Shown here in pieces: positions 17,955 to 27,164 of a DNA stretch of 64,000 nucleotides. The stretch comes from Citrobacter youngae ATCC 29220 (GTDB lineage: Bacteria > Pseudomonadota > Gammaproteobacteria > Enterobacterales > Enterobacteriaceae). Each line of letters begins with the position of its first letter. The stretch's first letter is position 1. The stretch spans positions 62,305-126,304 of the forward strand of contig NZ_GG730299.1 in NCBI RefSeq assembly GCF_000155975.1. Direction: 5' to 3'. The notes under the pieces were generated by a model, which was not told where the DNA came from, ran no database searches, and was given only the letters and a program-made list of their open reading frames with translations. The position numbers and the translations under genes are program-made.

Positions 17955-18446
17955 ATGAGACTGACATCAAAAGGGCGTTACGCCGTGACCGCAATGTTGG
18001 ACGTTGCGCTCAACTCCGAAACGGGCCCGGTACCGTTGGCTGATATTTCTGAACGTCAGGGAATTTCCCTGTCATATCTGGAGCAGCTGTTTTCCCGTTT
18101 GCGTAAAAACGGTCTGGTTTCAAGCGTACGTGGACCAGGCGGCGGGTATCTGCTGGGTAAAGATGCCGGCAGCATCGCAGTAGGTGAAGTCATTAGCGCT
18201 GTCGACGAGTCTGTAGATGCGACCCGTTGCCAGGGCAAAGGCGGTTGTCAGGGCGGCGATAAATGCCTGACCCACGCGCTGTGGCGCGATCTGAGCGACC
18301 GTCTGACCGGTTTCCTCAACAATATTACGTTGGGCGAACTGGTGAATAATCAGGAAGTCCTGGATGTGTCTGGTCGCCAGCACACGCATGACGCTCCACG
18401 CACTAATCGTGCTCAAGACGCGATCGACGTTAAGTTACGCGCATAA
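17955..18446 (+). CDS. iscR: Fe-S cluster transcriptional regulator IscR
   Basis: A 163-residue Rrf2-family repressor. The winged helix begins [16 protein letters not shown], with a recognition region near [16 protein letters not shown]. The [2Fe-2S] ligands Cys92, Cys98, Cys104 and His107 are all present in the [16 protein letters not shown] segment, spaced exactly as in E. coli. First gene of iscRSUA-hscBA-fdx-iscX. Its own type-1 operators lie upstream, giving feedback control. Confidence 0.97.
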   Translation: MRLTSKGRYAVTAMLDVALNSETGPVPLADISERQGISLSYLEQLFSRLRKNGLVSSVRGPGGGYLLGKDAGSIAVGEVISAVDESVDATRCQGKGGCQGGDKCLTHALWRDLSDRLTGFLNNITLGELVNNQEVLDVSGRQHTHDAPRTNRAQDAIDVKLRA

Positions 18447-18460
18447 TTTGCCCGTTATAT

Positions 18461-18560
18461 TTCGTGCCGCAACTGCGTTGGCCGCACTTGCTCGCCCCAG
18501 TCACTTACTTGATGTAAGCTCCTGGGCACTCTCAAGTTTGCCGCCTTGCTGCAACACGAA
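18461..18560 (+). repeat. ERIC (IRU) element in the iscR-iscS gap
   Basis: About 100 bases bounded by TTCGTG and CACGAA. The core contains GCCCCAGTCACTTACTT and ATGTAAGCTCCTGGG, which match the well-known ERIC2 (reverse) and ERIC1R core sequences, and the ends are complementary. It fills much of the 242-base space between iscR and the iscS start, so it is transcribed within the operon. Confidence 0.85.
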
Positions 18561-18688
18561 CTATTTAGGGCAAAGATAATAAGATATTAGAATCAGGCCG
18601 GGGTGTTCGACGCCCCGTTAACTCGGTCGTACATCCAGCCGGTTGCCTGGTTCCTTGCATTGAAGCGATGTACGGAGTTTATAGAGCA

Positions 18689-19903
18689 ATGAAATTACCG
18701 ATCTATCTCGACTACTCCGCAACCACGCCGGTGGACCCGCGTGTTGCCGAGAAAATGATGCAGTGTCTGACCCTGGACGGAAACTTTGGTAACCCAGCTT
18801 CCCGTTCACACCGTTTTGGCTGGCATGCTGAAGAGGCGGTAGATATCGCCCGTAATCAGATCGCTGAGCTGGTCGGTGCCGATCCGCGTGAAATCGTCTT
18901 TACCTCCGGTGCGACGGAGTCCGACAACCTGGCGATTAAAGGTGCTGCCAACTTTTATCAGAAAAAAGGCAAGCACATCATCACCAGCAAAACCGAACAC
19001 AAAGCCGTGCTGGACACCTGCCGTCAGCTGGAGCGCGAAGGGTTTGAAGTCACCTACCTCGCCCCGCAGCGTAACGGTATTATCGACCTGAAAGAACTTG
19101 AAGCGGCAATGCGTGACGACACTATCCTCGTGTCCATCATGCACGTGAACAACGAAATCGGCGTGGTGCAGGATATCGCGACTATCGGCGAAATGTGCCG
19201 TGCGCGCGGCATCATTTATCACGTTGACGCCACCCAGAGCGTGGGCAAACTGCCTATCGACCTGAGCCAGCTGAAAGTTGACCTGATGTCCTTCTCCGGT
19301 CACAAAATTTACGGCCCGAAAGGTATCGGCGCGCTGTACGTGCGTCGTAAACCGCGTATCCGTATCGAAGCGCAGATGCACGGCGGCGGTCACGAGCGCG
19401 GCATGCGTTCCGGTACGCTGCCTGTGCACCAGATCGTAGGTATGGGTGAAGCTTACCGTATCGCCAAAGAAGAGATGGAAACCGAGATGGCGCGTCTGCG
19501 CAGCCTGCGTAACCGTCTGTGGAACGGCGTGAAAGATATGGAAGAGGTGTACCTTAACGGCGACCTCGAGCAGGGCGCACCGAACATTCTCAACGTCAGC
19601 TTCAACTTTGTTGAAGGCGAGTCGCTGATTATGGCGCTGAAAGACCTGGCGGTATCCTCCGGTTCTGCATGTACTTCTGCAAGCCTGGAGCCATCCTACG
19701 TGCTGCGCGCGCTGGGGATGACCGACGAGCTGGCGCACAGCTCAATTCGTTTCTCTTTAGGTCGTTTCACTACCGAAGAAGAGATTGACTACGCCATCAA
19801 TCTGGTTCGCAACTCCATTGGCCGTCTGCGCGACCTTTCCCCGCTGTGGGAAATGTTCAAACAGGGCGTGGATTTGAACAGTATTGAATGGTCACATCAC
19901 TAA
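18689..19903 (+). CDS. iscS: Cysteine desulfurase IscS
   Basis: A 404-residue pyridoxal-phosphate enzyme that takes sulfur from cysteine for Fe-S clusters, tRNA thiolation and cofactors. The PLP Lys lies in [12 protein letters not shown] (about 200-211). The active-site Cys loop [14 protein letters not shown] is at about 323-336. The C-terminus SIEWSHH matches the IscU-contact tail. An in-frame ATG at 18668 would add seven residues, but the ATG at 18689 gives the E. coli N-terminus [16 protein letters not shown] and a GGAG site 11 bases away. In E. coli the preceding intergenic RNA is the RyhB target region. Confidence 0.96.
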   Translation: MKLPIYLDYSATTPVDPRVAEKMMQCLTLDGNFGNPASRSHRFGWHAEEAVDIARNQIAELVGADPREIVFTSGATESDNLAIKGAANFYQKKGKHIITSKTEHKAVLDTCRQLEREGFEVTYLAPQRNGIIDLKELEAAMRDDTILVSIMHVNNEIGVVQDIATIGEMCRARGIIYHVDATQSVGKLPIDLSQLKVDLMSFSGHKIYGPKGIGALYVRRKPRIRIEAQMHGGGHERGMRSGTLPVHQIVGMGEAYRIAKEEMETEMARLRSLRNRLWNGVKDMEEVYLNGDLEQGAPNILNVSFNFVEGESLIMALKDLAVSSGSACTSASLEPSYVLRALGMTDELAHSSIRFSLGRFTTEEEIDYAINLVRNSIGRLRDLSPLWEMFKQGVDLNSIEWSHH

Positions 19904-19929
19904 TTCGGCACCGATAAGGAGAATTTAAC

Positions 19930-20316
19930 ATGGCTTACAGCGAAAAAGTTATCGATCATTACGAGAATCCACGTAACGTGGGCTCTTTTGACAACAGCGA
20001 CGAGAACGTGGGCAGCGGCATGGTCGGCGCTCCGGCCTGTGGCGACGTGATGAAGTTGCAGATCAAAGTCAACAATGAGGGTATCATTGAAGACGCGCGT
20101 TTCAAGACTTACGGCTGCGGTTCCGCCATTGCCTCCAGCTCTCTGGTTACCGAATGGGTAAAAGGGAAATCGCTGGACGAAGCACAGGCGATTAAAAATA
20201 CCGATATCGCCGACGAGCTTGAACTGCCACCGGTGAAAATTCACTGCTCTATCCTGGCTGAAGACGCGATTAAAGCCGCGATTGCGGATTACAAAAGCAA
20301 ACGTGAAGCAAAATAA
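19930..20316 (+). CDS. iscU: Fe-S cluster assembly scaffold IscU
   Basis: A 128-residue scaffold on which [2Fe-2S] clusters are built from IscS-derived sulfur. Cluster ligands Cys37 (GAPACGD), Cys63 (YGCGSAI) and Cys106 (KIHCSIL) are present, and Asp39 follows Cys37. The LPPVK motif just before Cys106 is the HscA recognition site. AAGGAG lies 9 bases upstream of the ATG. Confidence 0.97.
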   Translation: MAYSEKVIDHYENPRNVGSFDNSDENVGSGMVGAPACGDVMKLQIKVNNEGIIEDARFKTYGCGSAIASSSLVTEWVKGKSLDEAQAIKNTDIADELELPPVKIHCSILAEDAIKAAIADYKSKREAK

Positions 20317-20336
20317 TTAAGAGTTGAGGTTTTATT

Positions 20337-20660
20337 ATGTCGATTACCTTAAGCGACAGTGCAGCAGCGCGTGTAAATACCTTCCTGGCGAACCGCGGTA
20401 AAGGGTTCGGTCTGCGTCTGGGCGTGAGAACCTCCGGCTGCTCAGGTATGGCCTATGTACTGGAATTTGTTGACGAGCCGGCGGCTGAAGATACCGTGTT
20501 TGAAGACAAAGGCGTTAAAGTTGTGGTCGACGGCAAGAGCCTGCAATTCCTCGACGGTACGCAGTTAGACTTCGTTAAAGAAGGTCTGAATGAAGGGTTT
20601 AAGTTCACTAACCCGAACGTGAAAGACGAATGTGGATGCGGCGAAAGCTTCCACGTATAA
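20337..20660 (+). CDS. iscA: A-type Fe-S carrier IscA
   Basis: A 107-residue A-type carrier that binds iron or an Fe-S cluster and passes it to targets. The three conserved cysteines are in GCSGM (about 35) and near the C-terminus in CGCGES (99 and 101). Standard length and operon place between iscU and hscB. Confidence 0.97.
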   Translation: MSITLSDSAAARVNTFLANRGKGFGLRLGVRTSGCSGMAYVLEFVDEPAAEDTVFEDKGVKVVVDGKSLQFLDGTQLDFVKEGLNEGFKFTNPNVKDECGCGESFHV

Positions 20661-20673
20661 CGCGCTCACCGAT

Positions 20674-20705
20674 AACCCCACACGCATGATTTTACGTGTG
20701 GGGTT
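20674..20705 (+). terminator. Attenuator-like hairpin between iscA and hscB
   Basis: AACCCCACACG and CGTGTGGGGTT form an 11-base stem, followed by TTGTTCT. It resembles a leaky intrinsic terminator that would lower expression of hscBA-fdx relative to iscRSUA. Confidence 0.7.
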
Positions 20706-20734
20706 TGTTCTGACAGGCTACCCCTGAGATAGTT

Positions 20735-21250
20735 ATGGATTACTTCACTCTCTTCGGATTACCCGCTCAATATCCTATTGATCTCCAGGCCCTGACGATC
20801 CGTTTTCAGGATCTCCAACGTCAGTATCATCCTGATAAATTCGCCAGCGGTTCTCAAGCGGAACAACTTGCTGCGGTTTCGCAGTCCGCCACTATCAACC
20901 AGGCCTGGCAAACGCTGCGTCATCCCTTGATGCGCGCCGAATACTTATTGTCTTTACACGGTTTTGATATCCGCAGCGAGCAGCACACGGTGCGCGATAC
21001 CGCTTTCCTGATGGAGCAACTGGAGCTGCGGGAAGAGCTTGACGAGATCGAGCAGGCGAAAGACGAATCGCGGCTGGAAAGTTTTATCCAGCGCGTGAAA
21101 AAAATGTTTGAAAGTCGCCATCAACTGATGGTGGAACAGCTGGATAGCGAGACGTGGGACGTGGCGGCGGATACCGTGCGTAAGCTGCGTTTTCTCGATA
21201 AACTGCGAAGCAGTGCAGAACAACTCGAAGAAAAACTGCTCGATTTTTAA
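20735..21250 (+). CDS. hscB: Fe-S co-chaperone HscB
   Basis: A 171-residue J-domain protein. The J domain occupies about residues 1-75 with the invariant His32-Pro33-Asp34, needed to stimulate HscA ATPase. The C-terminal three-helix domain binds IscU. Matches the E. coli length. Follows the attenuator-like hairpin and is 15 bases from hscA. Confidence 0.96.
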   Translation: MDYFTLFGLPAQYPIDLQALTIRFQDLQRQYHPDKFASGSQAEQLAAVSQSATINQAWQTLRHPLMRAEYLLSLHGFDIRSEQHTVRDTAFLMEQLELREELDEIEQAKDESRLESFIQRVKKMFESRHQLMVEQLDSETWDVAADTVRKLRFLDKLRSSAEQLEEKLLDF

Positions 21251-21265
21251 TTTCCGGAAGCGAAA

Positions 21266-23116
21266 ATGGCCTTATTACAAATTAGTGAGCCTGGTCTGAG
21301 CGCCGCGCCGCACCAGCGTCGTCTGGCGGTAGGCATCGATTTAGGCACTACCAACTCCCTGGTTGCGACCGTACGCAGCGGTCAGGCCGAAACGCTGGCA
21401 GACCACGAAGGTCGCCACCTGTTGCCGTCAGTGGTTCACTATCAGCAGCAGGATTGTTCTGTCGGTTACGATGCTCGCTCCAATGCCGCGCTGGATACGG
21501 CAAACACCGTGAGTTCGGTAAAACGCATGATGGGCCGCTCTCTGGCGGATATTCAGGCGCGCTACCCGCATCTGCCTTATACGTTCCAGGCCAGTGAAAA
21601 CGGTCTGCCGATGATTGAAACCGCTGCCGGTTTGCTTAACCCGGTGCGCGTCTCCGCTGATATTCTGAAAGCGCTGGCCGCGCGGGCAACCGAATCGCTG
21701 TCCGGCGAGCTGGACGGCGTCGTGATCACCGTTCCGGCGTATTTTGACGATGCACAGCGTCAGGGCACCAAAGACGCCGCGCGTCTGGCGGGTCTGCATG
21801 TGCTGCGTCTGCTGAACGAACCGACCGCTGCGGCGATCGCGTATGGCCTGGACTCCGGTCAGGAAGGCGTGATTGCCGTTTATGATCTCGGCGGCGGTAC
21901 CTTTGATATTTCTATTCTGCGCCTGAGCCGCGGCGTGTTCGAAGTGCTGGCGACCGGCGGTGATTCCGCGCTCGGCGGCGACGATTTTGACCATCTGCTG
22001 GCCGATTATATTCGCGAGCAGGCGGGCGTGGCCGATCGCAGCGATAACCGCGTACAGCGCGAACTGCTGGACGCCGCGATTGCCGCGAAAATCGCGCTTA
22101 GCGACGCCGATTCTGTGACGGTTAACGTGGCGGGATGGCAGGGTGAAATCACCCGTGAAACCTTTAATGAACTCATTTCCGCACTGGTTAAGCGTACGCT
22201 GCTGGCCTGCCGTCGCGCGCTGAAAGATGCGGGCGTTGAGCCACAGGATGTGCTGGAAGTGGTAATGGTCGGTGGTTCAACCCGCGTGCCGCTGGTACGC
22301 GAACGCGTCGGCGAATTTTTTGGCCGTACGCCGCTGACCTCTATCGACCCGGACAAAGTGGTCGCTATCGGCGCGGCAATCCAGGCGGATATTCTGGTTG
22401 GCAATAAACCGGACAGCGAAATGCTGCTGCTGGACGTCATTCCGCTGTCCCTGGGGCTGGAAACCATGGGCGGGCTGGTGGAGAAAGTGATCCCGCGTAA
22501 CACCACGATTCCGGTGGCGCGCGCGCAGGACTTTACCACCTTTAAAGACGGCCAGACCGCGATGTCCATTCACGTAATGCAGGGCGAACGTGAGCTGGTG
22601 CAGGATTGTCGTTCCCTGGCGCGTTTTGCGCTGCGCGGTATCCCGGCGCTGCCAGCGGGCGGGGCGCATATCCGCGTGACCTTCCAGGTGGATGCCGACG
22701 GGCTGCTGAGCGTCACCGCCATGGAGAAATCCACCGGCGTTGAGTCCTCCATTCAGGTCAAACCGTCCTACGGTCTGACCGACGGCGAAATCGCCTCCAT
22801 GATTCAGGATTCGATGAGTTTTGCCGAGCAGGATGTTAAAGCCCGCATGCTGGCAGAACAGAAAGTCGAAGCGGCACGCGTACTGGAAAGTTTATCCGGT
22901 GCGCTGAACGCTGATGCCGCGCTGTTAAGCGCCGCAGAACGTCAGGCTATCGACATCGCAGCCGCGCACTTGAGCGTGGTCGCACAGGGTGACGATGTTG
23001 ACGCGATAGAACAAGCCATTAAAAACGTAGACAAACAAACCCAGGAATTCGCCGCTCGCCGCATGGACAAATCCGTCCGTAGCGCGCTGAAAGGCCATTC
23101 CGTGGACGAGGTTTAA
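21266..23116 (+). CDS. hscA: Hsp70-type Fe-S chaperone HscA
   Basis: A 616-residue specialised Hsp70. Signature motifs are IDLGTTNS (about 24-31), [11 protein letters not shown] (about 210-220) and [14 protein letters not shown] (about 333-346). The substrate-binding domain follows residue about 390. It binds the LPPVK motif of IscU with HscB to drive cluster transfer. Start chosen as [10 protein letters not shown] with a GGAAG ribosome site close upstream. Confidence 0.96.
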   Translation: MALLQISEPGLSAAPHQRRLAVGIDLGTTNSLVATVRSGQAETLADHEGRHLLPSVVHYQQQDCSVGYDARSNAALDTANTVSSVKRMMGRSLADIQARYPHLPYTFQASENGLPMIETAAGLLNPVRVSADILKALAARATESLSGELDGVVITVPAYFDDAQRQGTKDAARLAGLHVLRLLNEPTAAAIAYGLDSGQEGVIAVYDLGGGTFDISILRLSRGVFEVLATGGDSALGGDDFDHLLADYIREQAGVADRSDNRVQRELLDAAIAAKIALSDADSVTVNVAGWQGEITRETFNELISALVKRTLLACRRALKDAGVEPQDVLEVVMVGGSTRVPLVRERVGEFFGRTPLTSIDPDKVVAIGAAIQADILVGNKPDSEMLLLDVIPLSLGLETMGGLVEKVIPRNTTIPVARAQDFTTFKDGQTAMSIHVMQGERELVQDCRSLARFALRGIPALPAGGAHIRVTFQVDADGLLSVTAMEKSTGVESSIQVKPSYGLTDGEIASMIQDSMSFAEQDVKARMLAEQKVEAARVLESLSGALNADAALLSAAERQAIDIAAAHLSVVAQGDDVDAIEQAIKNVDKQTQEFAARRMDKSVRSALKGHSVDEV

Positions 23117-23117
23117 T

Positions 23118-23453
23118 ATGCCAAAGATTGTTATTTTGCCTCATCAGGATCTCTGTCCCGATGGCGCAGTTCTGGAAGCTGAGACCGGCGAAACCATTCT
23201 CGACGTTGCCCTGCGTAACGGCATCGAGATTGAACACGCCTGTGAAAAATCCTGTGCCTGCACGACCTGCCACTGCATCGTACGTGAAGGTTTCGATTCT
23301 TTGCCGGAAAGCACGGAAGAAGAAGACGACATGCTGGATAAAGCCTGGGGGCTGGAGCCGGAGAGCCGTTTGAGCTGTCAGGCGCGGGTCACCGAGGACG
23401 ATTTAGTGGTCGAAATCCCACGTTACACAATCAATCATGCGCGTGAGCATTAA
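23118..23453 (+). CDS. fdx: ISC-type [2Fe-2S] ferredoxin Fdx
   Basis: A 111-residue adrenodoxin-type ferredoxin. The cluster ligands Cys42, Cys48, Cys51 (in [10 protein letters not shown]) and Cys87 (LSCQ) are present; an extra Cys46, as in E. coli, lies in the loop. It donates electrons during cluster assembly. Begins one base after the hscA stop. Confidence 0.97.
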   Translation: MPKIVILPHQDLCPDGAVLEAETGETILDVALRNGIEIEHACEKSCACTTCHCIVREGFDSLPESTEEEDDMLDKAWGLEPESRLSCQARVTEDDLVVEIPRYTINHAREH

Positions 23454-23464
23454 CAGAGGGTAGT

Positions 23465-23665
23465 ATGGGGCTGAAGTGGACCGATAGCCGCGAGATCGGC
23501 GAAGCGCTGTATGACGCGTTCCCCGATCTCGATCCCAAGACCGTTCGTTTCACCGATCTGCATCAATGGATCTGTGACCTGGAAGAGTTCGATGATGATC
23601 CACAGGCATCGAACGAAAAAATCCTTGAGGCCATTTTGCTGGTCTGGTTAGACGAAGCCGAATAA
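23465..23665 (+). CDS. iscX: Fe-S assembly protein IscX
   Basis: A 66-residue acidic protein (YfhJ) with the family's [13 protein letters not shown] start and the DLEEFDDDP motif. It binds iron and IscS and tunes the rate of cluster assembly. Last isc gene, 11 bases after fdx, with a GAGGG site before the ATG. Confidence 0.96.
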   Translation: MGLKWTDSREIGEALYDAFPDLDPKTVRFTDLHQWICDLEEFDDDPQASNEKILEAILLVWLDEAE

Positions 23666-23796
23666 TTTTCGCGTCATGCTCCACGTTGCAGATGCGTTGG
23701 CCGCGTTCGCTCACCCCAGTCGCATAGTTATCTATGCTCCTGGGGATTTGCTTACTTGCCGCCTTTCTGCAACGCGGATCATTTAGCGAAAAAATT
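23664..23796 (+). repeat. ERIC (IRU) element between iscX and pepB
   Basis: About 120 bases in the same orientation as the copy in the iscR-iscS gap. Core sequences are GCTCACCCCAGTCGC and CTATGCTCCTGGGGATT. Nested inverted ends are GTTGCAGA/TCTGCAAC and AATTTTCGC/GCGAAAAAATT. Outer boundaries are approximate. Confidence 0.82.
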
Positions 23797-23844
23797 TTAA
23801 CGGGCTGCCATACGGCGGCCCGTTTGCTAAGAAGGATAATGATA

Positions 23845-25128
23845 ATGACCGAAGCCATGAAAATTACGCTTTCCACGCAACCTGCCGATGCCCGCTGGGG
23901 TGAAAAGGCAACATACAGTATCAACAATGACGGTATTACCCTGCACCTGAACGGAAAAGATGACCTTGGCCTGATCCAGCGCGCCGCGCGTAAAATTGAC
24001 GGTCTGGGAATTAAGCACGTGCAACTGGACGGCGAAGGCTGGGATACCGAACGTAGCTGGGCATTCTGGCAGGGCTACAAAGGACCAAAAGGCAGTCGCA
24101 AAGTTGAGTGGGCCGCTCTGGACGAGGCGCAGCGCAAAGAGCTGGATAACCGTCTGAAGATTATTGACTGGGTGCGCGATACCATTAACGCCCCAGCGGA
24201 AGAGCTGGGTCCGGAACAACTGGCGCAGCGTGCGGTCGACCTGCTGTGCTCTGTTGCCTGCGATAACGTCTCTTACCGGATCACCAAAGGCGAAGATCTG
24301 CGTGAGCAGAACTACATGGGGCTGCATACCGTGGGGCGCGGTTCCGAACGTCCGCCGGTGCTGCTGGCGCTGGACTACAACCCGACCGGCGACAAAGAAG
24401 CCCCGGTTTACGCCTGCCTGGTTGGCAAAGGCATTACCTTTGACTCCGGCGGTTACAGCATCAAGCAAAGCGCATTTATGGACTCCATGAAGTCCGACAT
24501 GGGCGGCGCGGCAACGGTCACCGGCGCGCTGGCGTTTGCCATCACTCGTGGCCTGAACAAACGCGTGAAGCTGTATCTGTGCTGCGCGGATAACCTGATC
24601 AGCGGCAACGCCTTTAAGCTGGGCGATATTATTCGCTATCGCAACGGCAAAAACGTCGAAGTGATGAATACCGATGCGGAAGGGCGCCTGGTGCTGGCGG
24701 ATGGTCTGATCGACGCCAGCGCGCAGAAACCAGAGCTGATTATTGATGCCGCTACGCTGACCGGTGCCGCGAAAACCGCGCTGGGCAACGATTATCACGC
24801 GCTGTTTAGCTTTGACGATAAGCTGGCTGCCCGTCTGCTGGCCAGCGCGGCGCAGGAAAACGAGCCGTTCTGGCGCCTGCCGTTGGCTGAATTCCACCGT
24901 AGCCAGCTGCCGTCTAACTTCGCCGAGCTGAATAACACCGGCAGTGCGGCTTACCCGGCGGGGGCGAGCACTGCGGCAGGTTTCCTCTCTCATTTCGTGG
25001 AAAACTACCAGCAAGGCTGGCTGCACATCGACTGCTCTGCGACCTATCGCAAAGCGCCGGTTGAACAGTGGTCTGCGGGCGCAACCGGTCTGGGTGTGCG
25101 CACCATCGCGAATCTGCTGATTGCCTGA
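23845..25128 (+). CDS. pepB: Aminopeptidase B (peptidase B)
   Basis: A 427-residue leucine-aminopeptidase family (M17) enzyme using two metal ions. The [14 protein letters not shown] signature and the metal-binding [14 protein letters not shown] and DMGGAATV regions are intact. The frame is open upstream into the ERIC element, but the E. coli-like start [12 protein letters not shown] at 23845 has AAGGA 8 bases upstream. It degrades N-terminal residues from peptides. It probably shares read-through with the isc operon, separated from it by the ERIC. Confidence 0.94.
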   Translation: MTEAMKITLSTQPADARWGEKATYSINNDGITLHLNGKDDLGLIQRAARKIDGLGIKHVQLDGEGWDTERSWAFWQGYKGPKGSRKVEWAALDEAQRKELDNRLKIIDWVRDTINAPAEELGPEQLAQRAVDLLCSVACDNVSYRITKGEDLREQNYMGLHTVGRGSERPPVLLALDYNPTGDKEAPVYACLVGKGITFDSGGYSIKQSAFMDSMKSDMGGAATVTGALAFAITRGLNKRVKLYLCCADNLISGNAFKLGDIIRYRNGKNVEVMNTDAEGRLVLADGLIDASAQKPELIIDAATLTGAAKTALGNDYHALFSFDDKLAARLLASAAQENEPFWRLPLAEFHRSQLPSNFAELNNTGSAAYPAGASTAAGFLSHFVENYQQGWLHIDCSATYRKAPVEQWSAGATGLGVRTIANLLIA

Positions 25129-25138
25129 ACGGTGTTTT

Positions 25139-25210
25139 TGTAGGCCGGGTAAGCGAAGCGCCACCCGGCATTTTGCCTGATGGCGACGCTGTGCGTCTTA
25201 TCAGGCCTAC
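25139..25210. repeat. REP/BIME palindromic elements
   Basis: Two REP-type units (GTAGGCCGGGTAAGCG...CCACCCGGC and GCCTGATGGCG...ATCAGGCCTAC) between pepB and sseB. Confidence 0.85.
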
Positions 25211-25237
25211 AGCCCATATACATAATTTGTGATCTCT

Positions 25238-26014
25238 ATGTCCGAAACAAAAAATGAATTAGAAACGTTGCTGGAACAGGCGGCGACAGAGCCTGCGCAT
25301 CGTCCGGCATTTTTCCGTACTTTACTTGAATCTACCGTCTGGGTTCCGGGGACTGCCGCAGAAGGCGAGGCGGTGGTTGAAGACAGCGCCCTCGACCTCC
25401 AGCACTGGGAAAAAGAAGACGGCACGACCGTGATTCCGTTCTTCACCTCCCTCGAAGCCCTGCAGCAGGCGGTTGAAGATGAGCAAGCATTTGTCGTTAT
25501 GCCGGTGCGTACGTTATTTGAAATGACGCTTGGCGAAACGCTGTTTCTCAACGCGAAGCTGCCGACCGGCAAAGAGTTTATGCCGCGTGAAATCAGTCTG
25601 CTGATTGGTGATGAGGGGAGTCCGCTAAGCACCCAGGAAGTACTGGAAGGCGGCGAATCGCTGATCCTCTCTGAAGTCGCTGAACCGCCAGCGCAGATGA
25701 TTGACTCGCTGACCACGCTGTTTAAAACCATCAAGCCGGTAAAGCGCGCGTTTCTCTGCTCAATCAAAGAAAGTGCGGAAGCCCAGCCGAATCTGCTGAT
25801 TGGGATTGAAGCTGACGGTGATATTGAAGAGATCATCCACGCTGCGGGCAGCGTCGCGACCGATACGTTGCCGGGGGATGAACCGATTGATATCTGCCAG
25901 GTGAAGAAAGGCGAGAAGGGCGTGAGCCACTTTATCACCGAGCATATCGCACCGTTCTACGAACGCCGCTGGGGTGGCTTCCTGCGCGACTTTAAACAGA
26001 ACCGGATTATCTAA
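25238..26014 (+). CDS. sseB: Enhanced serine sensitivity protein SseB
   Basis: A 258-residue cytoplasmic acidic protein, nearly identical in pattern to E. coli SseB. Overexpression in E. coli enhances serine sensitivity; its biochemical role is unclear. It starts MSETKNELETLLEQ, three codons inside a slightly longer open frame. The C-terminal part, ERRWGGFLRDFKQNRII, is highly conserved. This is not the SPI-2 translocon protein that shares the name. Confidence 0.92.
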   Translation: MSETKNELETLLEQAATEPAHRPAFFRTLLESTVWVPGTAAEGEAVVEDSALDLQHWEKEDGTTVIPFFTSLEALQQAVEDEQAFVVMPVRTLFEMTLGETLFLNAKLPTGKEFMPREISLLIGDEGSPLSTQEVLEGGESLILSEVAEPPAQMIDSLTTLFKTIKPVKRAFLCSIKESAEAQPNLLIGIEADGDIEEIIHAAGSVATDTLPGDEPIDICQVKKGEKGVSHFITEHIAPFYERRWGGFLRDFKQNRII

Positions 26015-26020
26015 ATGGCC

Positions 26021-26104
26021 TTGCCGGATGGCGACGCATATGTCTTATCCGGCCTACGATGTGCGCTGTTTTGTCGGCCGGATAAGCGCAGCGCCATCCG
26101 GCAT
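26021..26104. repeat. REP/BIME palindromic elements
   Basis: Inverted REP pair (TTGCCGGATGGCGACGC...TTATCCGGCCTAC and GGCCGGATAAGCGCAGCGCC...) between the convergent sseB and sseA genes. Confidence 0.85.
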
Positions 26105-26112
26105 TTGCAGCT

Positions 26113-26958
26113 TTATAATACCGGTTCTACCGGTAAATCGTTACGTGCTCCCCATTCGCTCCATGCGCCGTCATACAATGCGACGTTAGAAACATCCAGC
26201 GTGGCAAGTGCGAGCACCACCACGGCAGCCGTTACGCCGGAGCCGCAGCTGGCGATAATGGGGCGGTCAAAACTCACGCCATGGCTAAAGAAAATGGCAT
26301 CCAGTTCGTCGGTGGTTTTCAGTTCGCCGTCACGAACCAGTTCGGTCCACGGTACGTTCAGTGCACCGGGCACATGACCACGCTTCAGGCCGGGACGCGG
26401 CTCGTCAACTTCGGCATTAAAACGCGCAGCCGGGCGGGCATCGACGATCTGCGCCGTTTTTTCATGGCTGGCCAGCAGTACGTCGGTGACGCGTACAACG
26501 GCTTCAGGCGTAAATGCGACGTTAAATTCGCCTTCGGGTAACTCCTCGTTTCCTTCCTGCAGCATTAGCTCATCGCGCCGCCAGCCCGCCAGGCCGCCAG
26601 CCAGAATGGAGACATTTTCGACGCCAAAAGTCCGCAGCATCCACCATGCGCGCGGCGCCGAAAACAGATTGCCGTCATCGTAGACAACCAGATGTTGATC
26701 CTGATGAACGCCCAGTTCGCGCATAGCGACGGCGAAGGCTTCCGGTCGCGGCATCATGTGCGGCAACAGCGAGGTATGGTCGGAAAGCGCTTCAATATCA
26801 AAAAAAACGGCGCCAGGAATATGGCCCGCGCGATACTCCTCGCCAACATCGCGATCTTCCTGTCCTGGAGGCGCCATCCTGGCATCAATGATTTGTATTT
26901 CCGGATCGTCAATGTGTTCGGCAAGCCAGTCGGCAGCGACAAAGAAGGCGGTGGTCAT
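26113..26958 (-). CDS. sseA: 3-mercaptopyruvate sulfurtransferase SseA
   Basis: A 281-residue protein of two rhodanese domains. The second domain holds the catalytic Cys in ASCGSGVTAAV; the CGSGVT loop is diagnostic of mercaptopyruvate rather than thiosulfate sulfurtransferases. Transfers sulfur from 3-mercaptopyruvate to thiols or cyanide. The start at 26958 (MTTAFFVAADWL) has GGAG six bases upstream and matches E. coli; further in-frame ATGs upstream lack a site. Divergent from yfhM. Confidence 0.94.
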   Translation of the reverse strand: MTTAFFVAADWLAEHIDDPEIQIIDARMAPPGQEDRDVGEEYRAGHIPGAVFFDIEALSDHTSLLPHMMPRPEAFAVAMRELGVHQDQHLVVYDDGNLFSAPRAWWMLRTFGVENVSILAGGLAGWRRDELMLQEGNEELPEGEFNVAFTPEAVVRVTDVLLASHEKTAQIVDARPAARFNAEVDEPRPGLKRGHVPGALNVPWTELVRDGELKTTDELDAIFFSHGVSFDRPIIASCGSGVTAAVVVLALATLDVSNVALYDGAWSEWGARNDLPVEPVL

Positions 26959-27164
26959 AGGCATCTCCATTTTTACCAGGTTTTGGCAAATTGTCGGACG
27001 TTTAGTGCAAAGCGACAAGTAAAAGAGGCTGATTTGTCAGGTGAATCCACATTAATCACTAAAATTAGGACAACGCATAGTAGTAACAGACTTACACATA
27101 CTGAAATCTGACGCATAATAGTTGTTCTACGTAGCTAACGGGCCACTACGGCCAGGGATGAAAA

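Noticed and set aside
18806..19738. 310-codon minus-strand frame across iscS
   Set aside because: Antisense shadow; iscS is unambiguous on the plus strand.
23827..25164. 445-codon minus-strand frame across pepB
   Set aside because: Antisense shadow of pepB, Arg/Gln-rich, with no recognisable domain.
25238..26014. Type III secretion translocon protein SseB
   Set aside because: The sequence is the enhanced-serine-sensitivity SseB beside sseA and pepB; the SPI-2 protein only shares the name.
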